Origin: Symsagittifera roscoffensis
Taxonomy: Eukaryota; Xenacoelomorpha; Acoela; Convolutidae
DNA length: 64,000 bases
Direction: 5' to 3'
Assembly: GCF_963678635.1 (NCBI RefSeq)
Contig: NC_087069.1
Span: forward strand, 48,873,892-48,937,891
Numbering within the stretch: position 1 is the first letter of the stretch; each line of letters starts with the position of its first letter. The notes under the pieces were generated by a model that saw nothing but the letters and a program-made list of their open reading frames with translations, did not search any database and was not told where the DNA came from. Positions 21,280 to 31,180 of this stretch are shown here, piece after piece. The position numbers were made by a program, and so were the translations under genes.

Positions 21280-24200
21280 TCATTCCATCATTTCTCCATC
21301 CTGATGTTCAGCGTCACTGTCTTCCAGAACTTTCTCTAACATGTCCAGAGAGTTGCGGGCCGTGCCCCAACCCTCCTGCTCCAACAGCCTCGGTTTGCAA
21401 CAAGGTAGTAAGTCCACATTCACCTTCTGCTCCCGGTTCCTGCAAAAGCTGTTGTGAAGACACAGGCTCACGTTTCGTTCTAGGTCAGCTCTTAAGACCT
21501 CTTTCTTTTCATCTTCAGTAACACAAGGCGCTCCAGCTACTCGCTTCACCGCAGTGGTGACCGCGTTTCTATGCGTCAGGAAAGCTCTCTTATAGGCTCC
21601 TGGTCCTATGTCTAGCTGGAAAGATTGATAGGCTTCCGTGTTCCTTGACATGTGACGCTTCGCGCGTTCATACATCCAAGATGTCATCACTGCACGGAAC
21701 CAAGGCATCAATCTTTGCCTTGACCATATTCTTTCAATGGCTTTAGGTATTCTCAGAACCTTGCAAGTGGTTCTGAAAAGATCCAATTCACTACTCATTT
21801 TCACGTTGCTCAGCTGTTCAGGAGTCGGCACGGCCATCTCCTGCTCATTTGTGTCCGCATAAGCCTCCAACCATCTCACTGCTAGCATGGCGCTAACCAC
21901 CACGATTGACACTGGTTGATTCTGATCGGGCAACCCCGTGGAGTACAACTCCTCCACGTCCCAAATTAGGATCAGGTTCCCACGTTTGGGGTACCACAAC
22001 GTCTGCGCTAAGCAGTGGCAAGGATATTCCCCGTGGGTTCTCACTATGTTCCTTCGGGTTCGATACCCTGAGGCTCCCAGCAACGGTTCCACTTCCATCA
22101 GGATTCTATGTAGATCGTCTTTCTCTTCTATGGTGGGGAATTCAGTGGGTAACGCTCCACTCGCTTTCTGCTTCTGGAACTCACTCACGTTGCCTTCGTT
22201 CAGTATCATGAACTCTTCACCCACAACGTCTTGCAACTCGCCTTCGGATCTCTTCGGGACTGCCCGAAAGATCTTTGCCAACAAGTCATATGACCTCTCT
22301 GACATTCTGGCCAACCTCACGCATTTTGGCACAGAGAAAAGCTGGTCAACCAACACCTGTTGCGTCCTCGCATCCATCACCACCATGTGCGTAGGATACT
22401 TGCTATTGCAGTATGGCGCGGAGCTTGAACCCACCATATATTTTGAACCAGTAGGTCTGTGATAGGCTTCACTATCCCTCAGATTCATTTCATTCTCTAG
22501 GGCTTCTCGCCAGCCTCCAATCTTTTGCTCTGTCTGTAATGCTCCAGGGAATATCTCCACGCTGAGGGACGCCACTAGCTCATGGGCACGCTCCAAGCGC
22601 TCGAGCGATTCTATCGAACTCGTCATGCTACAAAATCCCAAGGCTGTGATCAGGTTTACGTCCGTCACCCCATGGCAGTCTGCGACCAATTCCATGGCAC
22701 TCTTATCTGACATGCTTAATCTTCCATACAATCGTGCCAGTTGTCGATGCTGCTCGCTCAGCGTAATCAGGCAGTGTCCCACGTTACAAACATGTCCTTC
22801 CATCCCACTGTGTTGAGCCAAGCATGTGCCTTGCTCCAACCAATCACTCGACGTACCTTCCTCGGACAGCTCCGTGGACGGGTTGCTCTTCTTCTTCATC
22901 AATCTCATGCTTAGCAGGTGATGTATCATGGCCAGATCATGTAAACTCGCATCATCATCCCTTTCCAATATGACATCCGCGGTCATGTCCCAGATTAAGC
23001 CTGCGTTAGGATGGGGACACCAGGAAGGCTTCATGAGTTCCCACATCACCACTAGACTGGTTTTCAAGGGACCGTCCCAAGAACCACAATCAAAACTCAC
23101 TTGCCCTTTTAGCTCGGGAATCGAGGGTTCGACTACTCGTTCCTCCAAAATAATTCCCAGCTTGGGTTGTTCCACCATCAGCATTCCGATCTCCTTAATT
23201 CGTTCAACCCAGAAGTTGAGCACTGTGACTTGCTCGTAGTCGAAGTATGCTTCCCTGGCTTCTTCGTTCACGAAGGGATTATACGCCATCCCTGGTATGC
23301 CAGACACGTATTGGAACGACTTCAGTCTCCCTAGGGTTGCAAACTCTTTTTGTCCTCTGACCGCTTCAATCAAGTCTCGACTCACTTTCAATTCTTTGTT
23401 GGAGTATCTTCTCACTTCTTCCAACTTGCGATAGCTTTCCATATCATTCGACTCCTTGTTTGGCACGGTCAATGGCATGTCCTGATATAGCTCTAGGAGT
23501 GCCCTAAGGAAGTTCCTTTCGCAATCAACTCCCTTTTCCCGAATGATCTTTATACATTCTCCCAACACAGGAGTGGGGATGCGATCCACCACAAACCTGA
23601 CAAAGCAAAGGGCATCCTTCCGTTTAGCCCATGCTATCGCTGAATCGTCTTTTGAGATCAATGTTCGTAAAGCTTCCATCAATTCTAGCTCCTGTTCTCG
23701 TGATTTCGAGTCGTTGCTGGCTTCATACTCCGCCCTTTTGATGCCCATCAAGCACCAAGCCAGTCGTACTTGCAGATCAGTTCTCACGCAAGGATGAGCC
23801 AGGTATGCTGCTACAGTCGCAGGTGCATTCATCGTCTCATCAAAGTATTTCTGGAGGGCCGCCCTCCAAGAAATCTCTAGCAACTTTTCTAATCCAATTT
23901 CGTTCGCTTCTGATGACATTACTGTCCCATATTCTTTTCGATTGAAGTTGGAGTTCTCCGTAAGCCCTTTCAGATATTCTTGCATGGCCCGCTTTTCACT
24001 CCAAGCCATCAGGTGCCCTCTCGCGGAGTTCCTCGCTTTCAACATCTCCACATAACCCCCTGCCGGATCTCCCATGTGGACCGATTCCGGCACAGTTATT
24101 CGACTGTACTCGACCACGTCGAGTTGTCCTTCCAGTTTCAACTTGGCCATGTTGATTCGCGAGGGCCTATAATCTTCAAGTCCTCCAGATCCACATTGAC

Positions 24201-27200
24201 TGATGACTTCCATTTCTAACTTAGTGTCTGCCAGGGTTCGCGCCGTCTTCTTCGATCTAGTGGCGGTTACGGTCAGACCTGCCAAGAGCATAGGGGGTAT
24301 CAGATTCTCTTTTTCTCCCCCTGTCAGCGTTGTACTATCTCCTTGCCCGCTCTCGCCTGAACGACCTGCGCTCGTTAAAGAGGTCACCACTGCGCTGGCT
24401 CTCGACTTCACCACTCTCGGGTTCATGGCTCGACTTCCTGTTTTCCCTTTTAGTCGCTTCAGCCCTTTCCTGGCTCGTCTGACAGGTAATTTCTTTGCAA
24501 CATGCTGATCATCGGCACTGTCTTCTGTTACTGACTCGGTCAGAACATCCGACTCCATGGAGCTCACTATTTTTTCCAGGACCTCACGCATGATGGGTTG
24601 GTTCAATCCCACCTTCATTATGGACTGCGTCCCATATCGCCTTATCACGTCCCAAGATTTCTCCATGAAGTTTACTCGGCTCCAGATTGCTCCTGTCTTG
24701 CCTTCCAACTCCATTTGATATCTTTCCCATTCTTCTTCTGGTAATGTGCTGAGGAAAGATATCTTCATAGACTCTTCGATTTTCCTCCTCCTTGGTGATT
24801 CATAAAGCAGTTTCTGTGGGTCCCTGCTTCGGCACTCTCTAGCCTGGCTTATTGGGTCTATCGGAGATAGATCGGCCGACGCCTCCTTTGTAGGAGACAT
24901 GAAGGACGATGGTGCCATTAGCAATAAACTCCCATCGACTTCCCCATCGTCGTCTTCACTGAACCGGTATTCTAGCAAGTCCCTTTCCAACGCTCCTAGA
25001 TCGGTCTCTCCCGGTTTCTCCGTCTTACTTCCGGTCCCGTCATCGTTATCGTCCTGATCCATCAATTCATCGTCGTCCGCATCAGGTTTCGGCCTAGGTC
25101 CCGAGGGTCCTTGTCGCGCGTCTGTGCCCGAATCCGGCCGAGCCGGTACGGCCATGTCTCCTGCATGATAAAACAATTCATCATCGACCAGGAACTCTAC
25201 CAACTCCTCGCCATGTGGGGCCAGGTCCTCTATCGTTATATATGAGCCTCCTCTGCTCTCTCTTGCCACCTCCAGCATCACCACTTTCGCTTCTCCTGAC
25301 CACTTCAGTCTCGATAAGTCATCCGCTGAAGAATATACTTCGTTCCACGTTTCAGCCGAGACCTCTGGTCTCCTGGAGGGTAGTGCCTTGATCTTTTTCC
25401 TGCTCCAGGCATCGGGGAATGAGAAGTCAAACGTATGCGCAGCGGCAGCGTTCCAGCTGATGAAGCGCGGCTCCATCCCTCCACTCCACTTCAGCATTCT
25501 CTTCTCCGCGTCACGAGCTGCTCCGATACGAGGGGCAATGATGGGAGATGTGACTCCCAACAACATCCTCCTTATCGGTGGATATCGATGGCATTGGTCC
25601 GGCAGCGGCCTGGACCCAGGAAGCCATGTTTGTTGATTCTCTTTCGCATGGGCATAGGCTCCCGGCAATTGAGGTACTACCACAGCCTCTCCTGTATCTT
25701 TCACCACTGGTCTCAAATTCCAGAGTTTTGGGTTAAACTGGATGTGGGAAAGATCCTCACGGCCCATTCGGCATTTGAAGTGGTTGTTGAAGTCCATCAA
25801 CACCCAACCTGGCTCTGCTATTCTTCCGAATAGCCTATCATCGCTAGCCAGCTTTCTCAGTTCACTTTGCTCTACCCAATTCAGCACGGAACAATCCACT
25901 ACTGAGACCAGGTTGACGTACAACACTGAATTCCTGTACGCTTTAACTTGCACATCCGGGAACGCAAAGGACATCACCGGTCCATACACCACTGTGACGA
26001 ATTCCCTCAGTCCGTGGACCAGAGCTAACGGATCAATCCGCATCATGACAGCTAAGTCTGTTAGTAAGGGCATGCCACAATACTGCTTACATTCGCTTGC
26101 GTTCGTCGCCACTTTGTCCTCTCCTGTGACGTTTCTGTTTTGTTGCAAGAGGTATTGAAGTAGGAGAGTCCTCCAGTCTTTCATCTTCTTGAGCGAGGCA
26201 GTTTCCAACTGTGCATTGAACTCACGACTGGGTCCCTGTAGTTGTTCAGGGTAACGCAATAGCACAAGCAAGTCTCCCAGTCGACCATAGGTCATGGCAA
26301 TCAGAGTCAGGAGTCCATCCAATCTCAAATCTGCCAACGCTTGGGTAAAGAGGTTTGCCGGTCCTTTCACAAAGTTTTCATGACCAAATGTCACGTATAA
26401 GGCTAGCACCAGGCCAATCGACAACTTCCTGATGTCTTTGACAAAACTTGCGATCAGGTTCCTAGATGCCCTCGGGTAGCACGTCGATAGGAAAGATGGC
26501 GTCCATCCCACTCCCATTCCGCCCAAGATAGCATCCGATCGTTCGTACTGTGCTTTCGTGGCCAGCACGTCCGCTTGGAACTTGTCCAGCGACATCGTAT
26601 TCACGTCTTGCATCAGCTTCAACATCTTGCCTCCAGCCAACTCCCGGGCATCAAGTAGACTCTTCAAATACGCGTGTATCTCTTTAATTATTGCCGGCGC
26701 ATGCTCAAACGCGTCTTCACCCAAGGTGCACAGCCTCGGTGACAGATACAACCATATGTTGTTGTGTGGCTTCGTACGCAAAGCCATTGCCATGAGGTCC
26801 TCTTCTGCTGACGTCATGTTCTTCCTGATCATCCTTCCCTGCTCGTTCTCTTTATGATCCATCTGCCTGAACCAGAGATCATCAGCCACCTGTTGTACTA
26901 ACAGATGATCGTCACCTACCCCTGGTCTTAGCTTCAATAATCTTGCGAAGTTGGACAGCTCCAACCCCAGAACTTCGTCTAGCACCAACCGAGTTGTGCT
27001 ACAATCTCTGAGTCCCTGTATGGCATTCGAGATGTCAGACCAAACAGCGGGGAGCTCAGATCGGTGCGGATAATAATTGTCCGGGTCCACCACTCTGTTT
27101 GGGGCAGGAATTATCACGTTATATATCCCCTCCGCTATCGTCGTGACCATCGTGTACACAAATTGAAGGGGTTCAGGCAACGCAGCGTAGCCTGGTGACA

Positions 27201-29625
27201 ATACAAAGATCACCTTCACCACATTCATGGTGAACCGTTGTCTTGCTGCTGCCTCTACCTCGGCCATCGCCGAGAGCAGTGTCATGATCGCTTCCCCTAT
27301 AACTTCGTTACTCGGGATCGATCCATCCGTCAGACGTGACAATAGGCCTCTGCTTTGTAGATGATCATTCGCGCCTGCAACCACTATCACCTGCGGCTCC
27401 ATGCTGACCACTCTCCGTACACTTATCATCATGCCTATCGCCTGTCCCCAGTCCAGCTTAGGCGCCGTTAAGAAAATCACATCAGGCCAGAATAGAGAAC
27501 GGGGTGTATAGAGATAATCGGAGCCGGCCACAACCAGATACTTGGCAGCCTTCATGTCCAAGGGATCATACGCTGCAAAAAGGCCATCACCTACTGGGGC
27601 CTTCAGATTCCCATATCTCTTGTCGTCTCCAAACACTGTTGTGGTTCGGGGATAATCCCTAGAATACTCGCCCGGCGTCTGACCGGGTGGCTTAGAGAAT
27701 TGTCTAAACATCTTGTGATGCTTGTTGCTGGGTTTGTTCTCCGTCTGAAACTTGCCTTTGCGCACTGGTGGTGTCCTTTCCCGTGCCCTATCTCGAACGT
27801 CGGTGAGCGACCGGGTGTTTAGAGGTCCAAAGGTGTTGTCATGAGGCAATCCATCCAAGTCCGCATGTCGGAGTGAGGTCGAGGAGCTGAATTTCTCCTG
27901 CTCTGCTAGCAGCCAATCCACGCCCGGTATCCGATAAAGTCGCGACACTGTGGGACTTTCACCGCCAGTCATTCTCATCACATCTTCCCGACACGTCAGG
28001 GTATTCATGTTCAACTTCGCCGACATGTCCGTCTTATACTGACCCCAATGGCTAGGATCTGAACTATTCCAAAGCAACCTGCTGCCGGATTCAATTCCCT
28101 CCGCTGGCACGGTGCTTGTCGACGATCCTGCCGTCGAAGCAGGATTCGTCGTGGCAGGCGAATCATTCCTCCTAGACGCGGTCTGGGAGTTGTTTCTATT
28201 ACTCTGTTCCACCGATCTGCCGAGTCGGCTTCCAATCGATTGCGGCCTGGGAGGAGGGGCAGTCCCCAGCCTGTCTCTCACATTTGAGCTCGGAGCGACG
28301 GTTACGGCTCCAACCGTCTCCGTTGCCAAGGGCCCTAGGCGGTTGGCGAGGGATTCGGGCACGGTTGCCCTTACTCTACTCCCTCCGGTCGAATTGGTCC
28401 GAGCCAAAGAACCGGTCGCCCTTAATTCTTGCTCCACTTCTCTCAACTGCGTTTGAAACACATCGTTGATCCAATGTCTCCCTCGTTGGCTATTGAAGTG
28501 CACTCCATCTCTGGTGAGCTCGATGTGATCAGTCATACGTAGCATGTTTTCAAGATCCAAGAGTCGCAACTCGCCAGGATTGTTCCTCACCAGATTGCGG
28601 GTCATTTCATTCCACCGCGTTACGTTGCCATTCATAAAATCCGCAGCTGTAGTACCCACCAAAGGATTTGGCGGTATCGTACACAGGATCACGAGCCTGG
28701 GTCTATACTTTTCCTTCAATTCATTCAACAGACACACCAACAGAGGTTCCCACTTGTTTTCTGGGGTTACGGGGGCTCTCGAGACGTCATTAGTCCCCAG
28801 CATTATTATCAATGTATCCAGACGATCCTCGCCCTGGAACTCCATCATTTTGATCACTTGAGCCACTGAGGCTCCTCCAAAGGACAGAGTGGTAGTCTGG
28901 CCATAGACGGAGATCTCATTCAGATCTCTCACCAGACTGTCTCCAATGATCAAATGGCGACTCCCTGGGGGAATCACTTGGTCGCTCGTGGCGGGGTTCC
29001 AGCTCATGTCGTTCAAGCAGGCTCGAGGATGCTCGGCTGGCACTTGCGTGAACTGATGACGTGTCATCAGGTTCTTCCTGATATCTACCACGCGAGACTT
29101 CTTGAAGACTCCACCAGGCGCAGAGCACGCTATCGTGCGGGTTGCCCGCTCAGAGCCATCTGATGAATGATCACGACGCTGGGAAGGAACGATCCTAGCC
29201 AGTGTCCGTTCAGTGCCTCTGTTGATCTCATCCATCGCGGCTCTGGCCACTTGGTTAAATGATTCCTGAAATTGAGGAGCTAGATAGGTGTCAGAAGGGT
29301 CTGGTATCGTGAACCTCTGACTCGAAGCAGACGGTCGTGTCTGCTGAGGAGCCTCGTGCCCCTTTGATGCATGCAAATCCAGAACCTCAGGTCCTCTCGA
29401 TGCGCACAGCTCCTGCGCGGTTGTCCTGGGGCGTGTGTCGTTAGATCCCTCCGAGGACCTCATGCTCGCCAGGATTTCCGGTGACACTTGGCTCACCTTC
29501 GCCATATACAGCTCCTTCAGGTGCTTTATCTCATCCTCCTTGTAGGCCACCTGCAGATCTTCGAATTTCTTTTTCCATTCGTCTCTCTCCCGAGCTATGG
29601 TCCTGTACTCCTGAAGTTGGCACAC
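21280..29625 (-). CDS. Accessory protein of element 1: coiled coil plus SGNH/GDSL-esterase modules, 2781 residues
   Basis: One long open frame in the second coding block of element 1. Residues about 1-45 form a charged helical, coiled-coil-like start. Residues about 220-400 are an SGNH/GDSL hydrolase: LIIGDSL (Ser230) is block I, MLGTND (near 277) block III and DGVHF (near 374) the catalytic Asp-x-x-His block. A second module at about 690-880 keeps the pattern in weak form (VVAGSDYLY, then VVAGANDHL) and probably lacks catalysis. The remaining 1900 residues are mostly soluble-looking and match nothing I know. An acidic linker lies near 1530, a basic patch near 1700, and a Cys/His cluster near 2265-2285. 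There is no signal peptide or clear membrane anchor, so an envelope is unlikely. It overlaps the preceding small ORF by 31 bp. Element 2 carries a diverged counterpart. Confidence 0.85.
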   Translation of the reverse strand: MCQLQEYRTIARERDEWKKKFEDLQVAYKEDEIKHLKELYMAKVSQVSPEILASMRSSEGSNDTRPRTTAQELCASRGPEVLDLHASKGHEAPQQTRPSASSQRFTIPDPSDTYLAPQFQESFNQVARAAMDEINRGTERTLARIVPSQRRDHSSDGSERATRTIACSAPGGVFKKSRVVDIRKNLMTRHQFTQVPAEHPRACLNDMSWNPATSDQVIPPGSRHLIIGDSLVRDLNEISVYGQTTTLSFGGASVAQVIKMMEFQGEDRLDTLIIMLGTNDVSRAPVTPENKWEPLLVCLLNELKEKYRPRLVILCTIPPNPLVGTTAADFMNGNVTRWNEMTRNLVRNNPGELRLLDLENMLRMTDHIELTRDGVHFNSQRGRHWINDVFQTQLREVEQELRATGSLARTNSTGGSRVRATVPESLANRLGPLATETVGAVTVAPSSNVRDRLGTAPPPRPQSIGSRLGRSVEQSNRNNSQTASRRNDSPATTNPASTAGSSTSTVPAEGIESGSRLLWNSSDPSHWGQYKTDMSAKLNMNTLTCREDVMRMTGGESPTVSRLYRIPGVDWLLAEQEKFSSSTSLRHADLDGLPHDNTFGPLNTRSLTDVRDRARERTPPVRKGKFQTENKPSNKHHKMFRQFSKPPGQTPGEYSRDYPRTTTVFGDDKRYGNLKAPVGDGLFAAYDPLDMKAAKYLVVAGSDYLYTPRSLFWPDVIFLTAPKLDWGQAIGMMISVRRVVSMEPQVIVVAGANDHLQSRGLLSRLTDGSIPSNEVIGEAIMTLLSAMAEVEAAARQRFTMNVVKVIFVLSPGYAALPEPLQFVYTMVTTIAEGIYNVIIPAPNRVVDPDNYYPHRSELPAVWSDISNAIQGLRDCSTTRLVLDEVLGLELSNFARLLKLRPGVGDDHLLVQQVADDLWFRQMDHKENEQGRMIRKNMTSAEEDLMAMALRTKPHNNIWLYLSPRLCTLGEDAFEHAPAIIKEIHAYLKSLLDARELAGGKMLKLMQDVNTMSLDKFQADVLATKAQYERSDAILGGMGVGWTPSFLSTCYPRASRNLIASFVKDIRKLSIGLVLALYVTFGHENFVKGPANLFTQALADLRLDGLLTLIAMTYGRLGDLLVLLRYPEQLQGPSREFNAQLETASLKKMKDWRTLLLQYLLQQNRNVTGEDKVATNASECKQYCGMPLLTDLAVMMRIDPLALVHGLREFVTVVYGPVMSFAFPDVQVKAYRNSVLYVNLVSVVDCSVLNWVEQSELRKLASDDRLFGRIAEPGWVLMDFNNHFKCRMGREDLSHIQFNPKLWNLRPVVKDTGEAVVVPQLPGAYAHAKENQQTWLPGSRPLPDQCHRYPPIRRMLLGVTSPIIAPRIGAARDAEKRMLKWSGGMEPRFISWNAAAAHTFDFSFPDAWSRKKIKALPSRRPEVSAETWNEVYSSADDLSRLKWSGEAKVVMLEVARESRGGSYITIEDLAPHGEELVEFLVDDELFYHAGDMAVPARPDSGTDARQGPSGPRPKPDADDDELMDQDDNDDGTGSKTEKPGETDLGALERDLLEYRFSEDDDGEVDGSLLLMAPSSFMSPTKEASADLSPIDPISQARECRSRDPQKLLYESPRRRKIEESMKISFLSTLPEEEWERYQMELEGKTGAIWSRVNFMEKSWDVIRRYGTQSIMKVGLNQPIMREVLEKIVSSMESDVLTESVTEDSADDQHVAKKLPVRRARKGLKRLKGKTGSRAMNPRVVKSRASAVVTSLTSAGRSGESGQGDSTTLTGGEKENLIPPMLLAGLTVTATRSKKTARTLADTKLEMEVISQCGSGGLEDYRPSRINMAKLKLEGQLDVVEYSRITVPESVHMGDPAGGYVEMLKARNSARGHLMAWSEKRAMQEYLKGLTENSNFNRKEYGTVMSSEANEIGLEKLLEISWRAALQKYFDETMNAPATVAAYLAHPCVRTDLQVRLAWCLMGIKRAEYEASNDSKSREQELELMEALRTLISKDDSAIAWAKRKDALCFVRFVVDRIPTPVLGECIKIIREKGVDCERNFLRALLELYQDMPLTVPNKESNDMESYRKLEEVRRYSNKELKVSRDLIEAVRGQKEFATLGRLKSFQYVSGIPGMAYNPFVNEEAREAYFDYEQVTVLNFWVERIKEIGMLMVEQPKLGIILEERVVEPSIPELKGQVSFDCGSWDGPLKTSLVVMWELMKPSWCPHPNAGLIWDMTADVILERDDDASLHDLAMIHHLLSMRLMKKKSNPSTELSEEGTSSDWLEQGTCLAQHSGMEGHVCNVGHCLITLSEQHRQLARLYGRLSMSDKSAMELVADCHGVTDVNLITALGFCSMTSSIESLERLERAHELVASLSVEIFPGALQTEQKIGGWREALENEMNLRDSEAYHRPTGSKYMVGSSSAPYCNSKYPTHMVVMDARTQQVLVDQLFSVPKCVRLARMSERSYDLLAKIFRAVPKRSEGELQDVVGEEFMILNEGNVSEFQKQKASGALPTEFPTIEEKDDLHRILMEVEPLLGASGYRTRRNIVRTHGEYPCHCLAQTLWYPKRGNLILIWDVEELYSTGLPDQNQPVSIVVVSAMLAVRWLEAYADTNEQEMAVPTPEQLSNVKMSSELDLFRTTCKVLRIPKAIERIWSRQRLMPWFRAVMTSWMYERAKRHMSRNTEAYQSFQLDIGPGAYKRAFLTHRNAVTTAVKRVAGAPCVTEDEKKEVLRADLERNVSLCLHNSFCRNREQKVNVDLLPCCKPRLLEQEGWGTARNSLDMLEKVLEDSDAEHQDGEMME

Positions 29626-30212
29626 AGCTCACTCTGGTCCCTCTCCTTCTTCTCCAGTGTTTCAATCGTTTCCGACGTCTGGATCTCTATCTCGCTCACT
29701 CTCACTCTCTTCAGGGGAGGAGCAGCTGTTGGAGAGTCGACCGAGTGTGACGGGCCTGGCCCATCACGCTGTCTCTTCGCTCCGATTAATGGCTGCGCAG
29801 GTTGGACAGGTAAGGGCATCTCACCTAGCCGGTGGTCCCTTTGCTCGCCTAGTCCCGGCTCACGAGCCAGGTCGTGGCCGGACATTTCTCCGCGCCTCCA
29901 TCTCATCAATCGGTTTCGGCCTCTCTCGGCGGTCCCGGACTCACCGAAGGCCAACATCAACACTACTTCCGTAGGGCGATTCCCTCGACCCTCTCTTCCC
30001 AGTGCATTGAGGAGTGCGACCACAAACATCGCCAACCCCGGGTCTTCTCGTGTGAAGTCACAATCGATCAGCCGCTGATAGATCTCGTCTAGAGTCGCTC
30101 CTAGACTCGCTGAGAGGAATTCCATGAGTTCGTTAGTATCTCCCATTTCTTTTCGTGTTGATTCTTCGTGTAATCTCTTCTGATTCAGTGTCAGTAAACA
30201 ATTTCCGATCAA
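29595..30212 (-). CDS. Small helical accessory protein of element 1
   Basis: Up to 205 residues. The likely start is the internal ATG at 30146 (MGDTNELME), because the counterpart in element 2 begins at the matching place (MADRFWKSM). The conserved core, TLDEIYQRLIDCDFT against TLDELYRRLRDLDYT, is helical and is followed by a conserved DLAREPGLG against DLARNPGLN. The C-terminal part is proline- and arginine-rich. I do not recognise the family. It immediately precedes and overlaps the 2781-residue ORF, so the two are probably translated from one transcript. A structural or RNA-binding role would be a guess. Confidence 0.65.
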   Translation of the reverse strand: MIGNCLLTLNQKRLHEESTRKEMGDTNELMEFLSASLGATLDEIYQRLIDCDFTREDPGLAMFVVALLNALGREGRGNRPTEVVLMLAFGESGTAERGRNRLMRWRRGEMSGHDLAREPGLGEQRDHRLGEMPLPVQPAQPLIGAKRQRDGPGPSHSVDSPTAAPPLKRVRVSEIEIQTSETIETLEKKERDQSELCANFRSTGP

Positions 30213-30576
30213 TCAAGATCTAAAAGACAGGTCGCGACTTAGAACCATCATTTTAAGATGCAACATCAATCAATTCTCTAAAACTCTCCATTGAAATTCT
30301 CTTTTTCAATTCTGATTTAAAATTTTAGCACCAAGGTGGATCGTCCACCTTTACTTTTGTCAGAGTAGCATGAATGTACGCTGTCACCTTGATGACCTGG
30401 GGTGCCCCAGGTCTTTTATGACACTAACATAAAACATAACATCACAATAACATAACATAAACATCACATAAAAACCTAATCCCTAATACTGTACCTAAGA
30501 CCTAACCTAATCTAAAACTTGACTCTAATTCTTATCGAGCAACTTAATAAAAACCACTTATCGCCGAGCGCAATTC
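30213..30576 (-). other. Spacer between the gag-pol-macrodomain block and the accessory block
   Basis: AT-rich and without coding potential. It includes a run of AACATAAC-like words at 30425-30475 and falls exactly where a second promoter or a splice acceptor for the accessory ORFs would be expected. I cannot identify either from sequence. Confidence 0.5.
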
Positions 30577-31180
30577 TTAGCATATGCTCAGATAGTATTT
30601 TTTATGTAAGTAAACCTCTATGTCAGTCTCTGAAAATATCACATGCACAAGAGCGTACAACTCTCTCGGATGTAGCTTTCCCCTATTAGGATCGTACACT
30701 GGCAACGAGAGAGAGGTCACACCTCTCTCAACCAGGAAATCCCTAAGTCGAGTCAAGGCCAACACCAAGCTCTCCGGATTCACGTGTTGCCTATCAGTAG
30801 CTTTCGTAACCAAAAAACACAAATATTTCCCTGGTATCTGTGATGCAACAGGGGGCAACGCTATCACTCCTCCTACACCCGGCCTCTGTTTCCACAAAAA
30901 CTCGATATTCTTGTACTCCCTTTTAAAGTCGGCCGCTAGTGCTGTTTTGAAGCTTACGTCCGCAGTTATCGCTATGGCGCATGTGCGTTCCGTGAGTATG
31001 AAATCGCTGTCCGTTATCACGATATTGTTCGAATAATGGTTCGGGAGATCAAAATACGATTCAAAGATTCGTCCAAAAGGTGGTTCCTTAGCATTCTCGC
31101 CCTCTGTCTCTAGTTCTCCGGTTTCCCTTGCCGATTTTAATTTTTTTATCATGAGATTTTCGGTGTGGGTGAGTCCTACC

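Noticed and set aside
21938-22462. Long antisense ORFs across the coding parts of both elements (up to about 330 codons, for example near 61.1-62.1 kb)
   Set aside because: They mirror the sense coding frames and have no domain of their own.
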